Notes under the pieces: generated by a model
The model's database searches: none
Told to the model about the DNA's origin: nothing
What the model saw: the letters and a program-made list of their open reading frames with translations, nothing else
Translations under genes and position numbers: made by a program
Part shown: piece after piece, positions 59,576 to 64,000 of the stretch
Layout of the letters: each line of letters opens with the position of its first letter
Numbering within the stretch: the stretch's first letter is position 1
NCBI GenBank assembly: GCA_944320855.1
Contig: CALUJF010000005.1
Coordinates: 36,489 to 100,488, forward strand
Reading direction: 5' to 3'
Length of the DNA: 64,000 bases
Source of the DNA: an uncultured Phocaeicola sp.
GTDB lineage: Bacteria; Bacteroidota; Bacteroidia; Bacteroidales; Bacteroidaceae

Positions 59576-60940
59576 ATGAAAAAACTATTATTTTACGCAG
59601 TCGCTTTATTAAGCGTGGCAACCGCACTTAGCGGATGCAAGAAAGACGAAGGGGGAACAGAATTGCCTACTCCCGTAATATCAGTAAAACAGCCTAAAGC
59701 CTATCCGGGAATGAGCGGAACATATTCCATCAACTACAGCATTGAGAATCCGCGCGAAGGAGTGTTGCCGGAAGCGGGCAGCGAGGATTCATGGATAACC
59801 GGGCTGTCCGTCAACGAAAAAAGCGTGTCATTCAAACTGTCTGAAAACTCATCAGGGCAAAAGAGAAGCGGAACTATCGCACTCTCCTATCAGGATGCGG
59901 AGGGAGCAAGCGTAAGCATCACTCAGGAAGGATTCACATATTTGAACCAGACCGCCACTGCAAACTGCTATATAGTAACCGGCGCGGGTACATACGTCTT
60001 CCCTCCTGTGAAAGGTAACAGCGACGAATCTGTGGGTGCCGTAGCGTCTGTGGAAGTGCTGTGGGAAAGTTTCGGAACGAGCGACGCTCCTAAAAAAGGC
60101 GACTTGATATCGGAGGTGTCATTCAAGAATGACATGATTTATTTCAGTACCAATGAAAATTTCAAAAGGGGGAACGCCCTGATTGCAGCCAAGGATGAGG
60201 CGGGCAAGATTTTATGGAGCTGGCATATCTGGATGACCGACCAGCCGGAAGACCAGGTTTACAAAAACGATGCGGGCATAATGATGGACCGTAATCTTGG
60301 TGCCACATCGGCGTTACCGGGCGATATATACGCTATCGGACTGCTTTACCAGTGGGGAAGGAAAGACCCGTTCTTGGGCTCATCGTCCACTACGGAAAGC
60401 GTAATGGCAAAATCCACACTCGACCCGTGGCCGTCTACGGTAGAACCTGCAACAGGCGGCACAATAGAATTCGTAATAGCCAATCCTACAACATTCATTA
60501 AGAGTGATAATGGTTGGTACTATGACTGGCTTGGGGAACGAAATGACAATCTATGGAATACAGTGAAGACAATCTACGACCCATGTCCTCCGGGCTACAA
60601 AGTTTCTGATTCAGATATATGGAAACTTGCCGGCCTAAGAAGTGATAACTCTAATAATAGTGCTTACGATGCTATTCTCCATGGATCTAACTTTGGTTCC
60701 TCAGGTCCGGGCGAAATGAAATTGACAAAAGAAGCTATATGCTGGTATCCTGCAAATGGATGTCGTCAAGGATCCACCGATAAATTAGTAGGAACAGGCA
60801 CATATGGTGGCTGGACTAACAAAGGAATTTCTGGCGATTATACAAAATCCTATGCTGTTTTATTCAAAAGTAATGAAATAAATATAGGTAAAGATGAAGT
60901 TCGTAGCAATGCCCTTTCTGTCCGCTGCCAGAAAGAATGA
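59576..60940 (+). CDS. BACON lipoprotein with FISUMP-like C-terminal domain, paralogue 4
   Basis: 454 residues with signal peptide MKKLLFYAVALLSVATALSGC (cysteine 21) and one BACON domain (VISVKQPKAYPGMSGTYSINY to ASVSITQEG, about 34-120). The core runs TANCYIVTG, ILWSWHIWMTD, IMMDRNLGATS, LLYQWGRKDPFLGSSS, YDPCPPGYKV and ends ALSVRCQKE. It is closest to paralogue 2, with long identical nucleotide runs in the core and 3' flank but a different stretch before the end. Function as for the family. Confidence 0.82.
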   Translation: MKKLLFYAVALLSVATALSGCKKDEGGTELPTPVISVKQPKAYPGMSGTYSINYSIENPREGVLPEAGSEDSWITGLSVNEKSVSFKLSENSSGQKRSGTIALSYQDAEGASVSITQEGFTYLNQTATANCYIVTGAGTYVFPPVKGNSDESVGAVASVEVLWESFGTSDAPKKGDLISEVSFKNDMIYFSTNENFKRGNALIAAKDEAGKILWSWHIWMTDQPEDQVYKNDAGIMMDRNLGATSALPGDIYAIGLLYQWGRKDPFLGSSSTTESVMAKSTLDPWPSTVEPATGGTIEFVIANPTTFIKSDNGWYYDWLGERNDNLWNTVKTIYDPCPPGYKVSDSDIWKLAGLRSDNSNNSAYDAILHGSNFGSSGPGEMKLTKEAICWYPANGCRQGSTDKLVGTGTYGGWTNKGISGDYTKSYAVLFKSNEINIGKDEVRSNALSVRCQKE

Positions 60941-61108
60941 GACTGAAACGTAACGAAAATTTTGCACAGCCTGTAATATCTTAAAGGACAAATCGAAAAG
61001 ATTACATATTGGTAAGTGTTGAAGTGTAAAATGAGAAGTCTGCCCGTCAAAAACGGGCGTCAGAAGGTAAGGCACCGGGCTTTGCCTTCTGATTGTTCCC
61101 AAAAACTT
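60917..61108. repeat. Duplicated gene-end plus intergenic block, copy 2
   Basis: Second copy of the block at 57068-57258, including the hairpin GTCAGAAGGTAAGGC ... GCCTTCTGAT. It leads directly into the ATG of paralogue 5. Confidence 0.85.
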
Positions 61109-61113
61109 ATATT

Positions 61114-62481
61114 ATGAAAAAACTATTATTTTACGCAACAGCTTTATTAAGCCTGGCAACCGCAATAGGCGGCTGCACGGCAGAAGATGTCATAGATTTG
61201 CTAATCCCCGACATAAACATCAAACAGCCGGGAATATATCCGGGAGAGGGCGGAGAATATTCAATAGCCTACACTTTGGATAATCCGCGCGCCGGTGTGG
61301 CAAAGTCGGCCAAAAGCACTGAAAGGTGGATTAGCTTCCTGTCCGTAGATGAGAAAAAGGTTTCGTTCTATCTTTCGGTAAACCCGGACCTTAAGAAAAG
61401 GGAAGGAACAATTATCCTCAGCTACGGGGATGCGGAAGACGTGAGAATAGAAATCAGGCAGGGAACAATGTGCGAACGTCTGGACAAGAACGGCACAGCC
61501 AATTGCTATATAGCAGATAGCGGCGAAAAATACCAGTTCGCGACGGTGAAGGGAAACAGCGAAGAATCGGTGGGCGAGGTAGCCTCGGCAGAAGTCTTGT
61601 GGGAAACCATAGGGACGGACATCGCTCCTAAAAAAGGGGATTTGATTAAAGAATTGGTTTATGAGGATGATACCATTTCGTTTAAGACAAACACTTTCAA
61701 GGGTAACGCATTGATTGCCGCCAAAGACAAGGCAGGCAAAATCCTGTGGAGCTGGCACATCTGGATAACATTGGAACCCAAAGACCAGGTTTACAGAAAC
61801 AATGCGGGGACGATGATAGACCGTAACCTTGGCGCGTTAACCACCATAAAGGGTGACGCGAGTGCCATAGGCCTGATTTACCAGTGGGGAAGGAAGGACC
61901 CGTTCTTGGGCTCGTCGGACATTTACAGTGGTGTACCGGCTAAATCGACCCTTGCAGTCTGGCCTGACCCGGTCAGGAAGAACCGGACTTACGGCACAAT
62001 GGAATATGCTACTGCAAACCCTACAACGTTTATATGCGGGCTTGAAGACAACGACGACTGGTGTTATAATACCGGAAGCGATTTGCGCTGGGGAAGGACG
62101 AAAACCATTTACGACCCATGTCCTCCGGGCTACAAGATTCCCGATGGAGGAGATAATGGTATATGGGCCAAAGTATTAGGCAGTAAATTTGTGACGTGTG
62201 AGGTGGATATTAAAGATGAAGAACATCGTGGGATGGATTTAGGAAAGTTAAGCGGTTCAATATACTACTTTACAAGTTCTTATAACTGCTGGTACCCTGT
62301 CACCTTTGATTATAGTGCTACAACCGGTATAATGAATCGTTCATCTACAATGGGTTCGTACTGGTCGCATACCGCTAAAGATTTCAATTTAGATATCAAT
62401 CCGGGAGAACCGAAGGGAATTATCGACTGCAGAGACAGGCAGCGGGCATCAGGACGTGCTGTGCGCTGCCAGAAAGAATGA
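61114..62481 (+). CDS. BACON lipoprotein with FISUMP-like C-terminal domain, paralogue 5
   Basis: 455 residues; signal peptide MKKLLFYATALLSLATAIGGC (cysteine 21). The start at 61114 is chosen because the open frame upstream to 61093 is part of the repeated spacer. BACON domain about 34-125 (DINIKQPGIYPGEGGEYSIAY to VRIEIRQGT), then TANCYIADS, ILWSWHIWITL, AGTMIDRNLGALT, LIYQWGRKDPFLGSS, YDPCPPGYKIPDGG, CWYPVTF and the end GRAVRCQKE. Last of the five copies. Confidence 0.82.
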   Translation: MKKLLFYATALLSLATAIGGCTAEDVIDLLIPDINIKQPGIYPGEGGEYSIAYTLDNPRAGVAKSAKSTERWISFLSVDEKKVSFYLSVNPDLKKREGTIILSYGDAEDVRIEIRQGTMCERLDKNGTANCYIADSGEKYQFATVKGNSEESVGEVASAEVLWETIGTDIAPKKGDLIKELVYEDDTISFKTNTFKGNALIAAKDKAGKILWSWHIWITLEPKDQVYRNNAGTMIDRNLGALTTIKGDASAIGLIYQWGRKDPFLGSSDIYSGVPAKSTLAVWPDPVRKNRTYGTMEYATANPTTFICGLEDNDDWCYNTGSDLRWGRTKTIYDPCPPGYKIPDGGDNGIWAKVLGSKFVTCEVDIKDEEHRGMDLGKLSGSIYYFTSSYNCWYPVTFDYSATTGIMNRSSTMGSYWSHTAKDFNLDINPGEPKGIIDCRDRQRASGRAVRCQKE

Positions 62482-62550
62482 CGCTTGCCGGCCAACCTGT
62501 GGTTCGGGATTGGGCAATGATTTAGTGAGAATATTGAATTTGTTTTGATT

Positions 62551-63510
62551 ATGGATATCAGTAAAACATTATCGATTATATTAATGATGACTTTGTCCGT
62601 TTCTTGTGGCTTGCAAGGGAATAAGGAGGGAAAAACGCAGGACACGGTTGCGGCTCCCGATAATGCGGGCGGTAATGTGGACAGGTTTCCTTATCCTGAC
62701 ATTCCCCTGATGTTAAGCAGTCCGGACGAGAGGAAAGCCTATCTGCTGCGACACTACTGGGATGAGTTTGATTTTGCCGACACTACACTGGTGAACAACA
62801 GGGAACTGATAGGGAAGGCATTCGTAAACTGTATATCAATGCTGGCGGATGAAACAATCTCTACCGAACTTGTAAGGGATGGTATCGATAATTTCTGTTC
62901 CGCCATGGAGAAGCATGAACACGCGCGCATGGTGTGTATGCGGATGGTGGACGATTTGCTCTATGACGTCAATTTGCCATTCTATAATGAAAGGCTGTAT
63001 GCGGTGTATCTTGAACGTATGCTGGAGAGCGACCGGCTGGACAATGCAAGAAAGGGTGCGCTGAAGTTCCGGCTGGACCTGATGAGACGAAACTCTCCGG
63101 GGAGCATCGCCGCTGATTTCCGTTACCGTATGCCGGACGGAAGGGCGAGAACTCTTTTGGGAACACCTGTGTCGGGCAACCGGCTCTTACTGGTGTTCTT
63201 CGACCCGGAATGTCATTCATGCAAAGATATAATGATGCAGATGATTGAAGACAGGGATTTGAGTAGGGCTGTGGCTGAAGGCAAACTGACCGTTATGGCT
63301 GTATATACAGAAGGTAACGAGGAGGTATGGAAAAGAACTTGTTCTTCTATGCCGGAAGGATGGATAGTGGGGAACGACGGAATGAGTATCAATGATGGTG
63401 CATTATACGACCTTAAGGCTATGCCGTCGCTCTATTTGCTGGATAATGGCAAGAAGGTTATTCTTAAAGATGCTCCGTATGCGGAGGTGCGTAGAAATCT
63501 GGGATTTTAG
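62551..63510 (+). CDS. Lipoprotein with DUF5106-like and thioredoxin-fold domains
   Basis: 319 residues; lipobox SVSC gives cysteine 19. A helical N-terminal part (about 40-180, with RHYWDEFDFADTTLV) resembles the DUF5106 region found before thioredoxin-like domains in Bacteroides. The C-terminal thioredoxin fold has LLVFFDPECHSCKDIM with CHSC near 221-224 and the cis-proline site AMPSLYLLD. It probably handles disulfides or acts as a binding domain in the periplasm. ATG at 62551 is used, not the TTG at 62545. Confidence 0.8.
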   Translation: MDISKTLSIILMMTLSVSCGLQGNKEGKTQDTVAAPDNAGGNVDRFPYPDIPLMLSSPDERKAYLLRHYWDEFDFADTTLVNNRELIGKAFVNCISMLADETISTELVRDGIDNFCSAMEKHEHARMVCMRMVDDLLYDVNLPFYNERLYAVYLERMLESDRLDNARKGALKFRLDLMRRNSPGSIAADFRYRMPDGRARTLLGTPVSGNRLLLVFFDPECHSCKDIMMQMIEDRDLSRAVAEGKLTVMAVYTEGNEEVWKRTCSSMPEGWIVGNDGMSINDGALYDLKAMPSLYLLDNGKKVILKDAPYAEVRRNLGF

Positions 63511-63513
63511 GGA

Positions 63514-63585
63514 TTAAGTGGCAGATGTTTTTCCGGAGCCATTCGGTCCGGCAACTATACAAAGTGTAGGACGTTTCTTTTTCAT
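63514..63585 (-). pseudogene. Truncated zeta-toxin-like kinase (Walker A remnant)
   Basis: 23 codons: MKKKRPTLCIVAGPNGSGKT, then three residues and a stop at 63516-63514. The P-loop GPNGSGKT after TLCIVA is how zeta-toxin-type UDP-sugar kinases begin. The rest (normally more than 170 residues) is absent; the plus-strand DUF5106-like gene abuts it. Its ATG overlaps the stop of the antitoxin-like gene (ATGA), the usual coupling of such pairs. Confidence 0.65.
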
Positions 63586-63767
63586 TTTGAACCTGCCTTT
63601 TTGTAGATAATCAACATCTCTTTTACGTTCTGCAACCTGCGTTTCATCTCTTTTTCCGCTCTACGTGAACTTTCCCGTGCAGCTTCACCGACCTGTTTCA
63701 TCCAAGCATACAATTGCTCGTCTGAAGGGTCGTCCAATGAACTTAATCTGAATGCTTTCTGTCTCAT
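63582..63767 (-). CDS. Small antitoxin-like protein paired with the zeta-toxin remnant
   Basis: A 61-residue, highly charged helical protein (SLDDPSDEQLYAWMKQVGEAA then an Arg/Lys-rich helix ending KKAGSK). It is translationally coupled to the truncated kinase, the position of an antitoxin. The ATG at 63767 is used, since the frame's upstream TTG at 63797 lies in the -7 box TATTTTTG (63802-63795). With its toxin gone, it may now be without function. The antitoxin role is inferred from context. Confidence 0.6.
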   Translation of the reverse strand: MRQKAFRLSSLDDPSDEQLYAWMKQVGEAARESSRRAEKEMKRRLQNVKEMLIIYKKAGSK

Positions 63768-63916
63768 GATATTTAAATTATCAAAGTTTATTTGCAAAAA
63801 TAAGAAATTATCTTGAAAAAGGAATAAGATAAATAACTGAAAAACATCACTTGACGGATTTTATGGGTGTCTATTCTCTATAGGAGAGGAGATTTCAGCT
63901 TCCTGATATAAAACAG

Positions 63917-63945
63917 AAAAGGTTCACTGGAAAGTGAACCTTTTT
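63917..63945 (-). terminator. Intrinsic terminator after tRNA-Asn
   Basis: AAAAGGTTCACT (63917-63928) and AGTGAACCTTTT (63933-63944) form a perfect 12-bp stem with a 4-base loop. On the minus strand it lies just past the tRNA 3' end and has T runs. Confidence 0.85.
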
Positions 63946-63946
63946 G

Positions 63947-64000
63947 CTCTTCAGGTTGGACTTGAACCAACGACCCTCTGATTAACAGTCAGATGCTCTA
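63947..64000 (-). tRNA. tRNA-Asn (anticodon GTT), 5' part outside window
   Basis: On the minus strand the anticodon arm reads CTGACTGTTAATCAG with anticodon GTT. The T arm is GTTGG-TTCAAGT-CCAAC, and the acceptor 3' strand is CTGAAGA followed by discriminator G. The D arm is partly visible (TAGAGCA at the edge); the acceptor 5' strand lies outside. CCA is not encoded. Confidence 0.93.

Noticed and set aside
63947-64000. tRNA-Asn as the integration site of the nearby toxin remnant
   Set aside because: No integrase or repeated tRNA 3' end is seen in the window; the tRNA is cut by the edge.

Overview
The window is a chromosomal piece of a Bacteroidales genome, most like Bacteroides or Phocaeicola. 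The evidence is SusC/SusD pairs, hybrid two-component systems (sensor kinase, receiver and AraC domain in one chain), lipoprotein signal peptides, BACON domains, the gene order acpP-fabF-rnc, and promoters of the Bacteroides type (TTTG, about 19-21 bases, TAnnTTTG). There is no rRNA, CRISPR array or transposase. One tRNA (Asn) is cut by the right edge and one GH32 gene by the left edge.

Layout. (1) 1-7480: a fructan-use locus with a GH32 fructanase, an MFS sugar importer, fructokinase and a periplasmic-binding-domain hybrid sensor-regulator, interrupted by a YoeB-type toxin-antitoxin pair. A Fic protein follows. (2) 9210-21060: two divergent SusC/SusD operons with a tyrosine recombinase between them. 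(3) 21726-42316: mostly housekeeping genes: purB, an RluB-like pseudouridine synthase with an Arg/Gly/Asn-rich tail, asnS, rplM-rpsI-rpsB-tsf, rnc-fabF-acpP, pdxB, an MsbA-like ABC exporter, a gamma-carbonic-anhydrase-like protein, a SUI1-like factor, rex, a FAH-family enzyme, ispF, menA and a metallophosphoesterase. (4) 44011-63510: an accessory cell-surface locus with a frameshifted TPR hybrid sensor-regulator, small lipoproteins, an outer-membrane barrel, two near-identical beta-helix proteins, LemA plus an M48 protease, five paralogous BACON lipoproteins and a thioredoxin-fold lipoprotein. (5) 63514-64000: a small antitoxin-like gene with a truncated zeta-toxin-like partner, then tRNA-Asn.

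The most striking object is an apparent DNA inversion switch at 13472-15395. A 51-bp inverted repeat with one mismatch lies inside the N-terminal coding part of the minus-strand SusC (13472-13522) and at the very start of the plus-strand SusC (15345-15395). The segment between carries the only signal peptide and promoter region, plus the recombinase gene. The plus-strand SusC has no signal peptide and meets an in-frame stop just before the repeat. Inversion would restore it in frame and silence the other SusC, so one of two nutrient-uptake operons would be expressed at a time.

Several intergenic regions hold degenerate arrays with an 11-bp period, often 88 bp long (eight units). One lies inside the invertible segment at its silent end, and three lie beyond the distal end of the currently silent operon. 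I do not recognise this element class. Other intergenic DNA carries dispersed hairpin repeats that recur between the paralogous surface genes, which points to local duplication and gene conversion.
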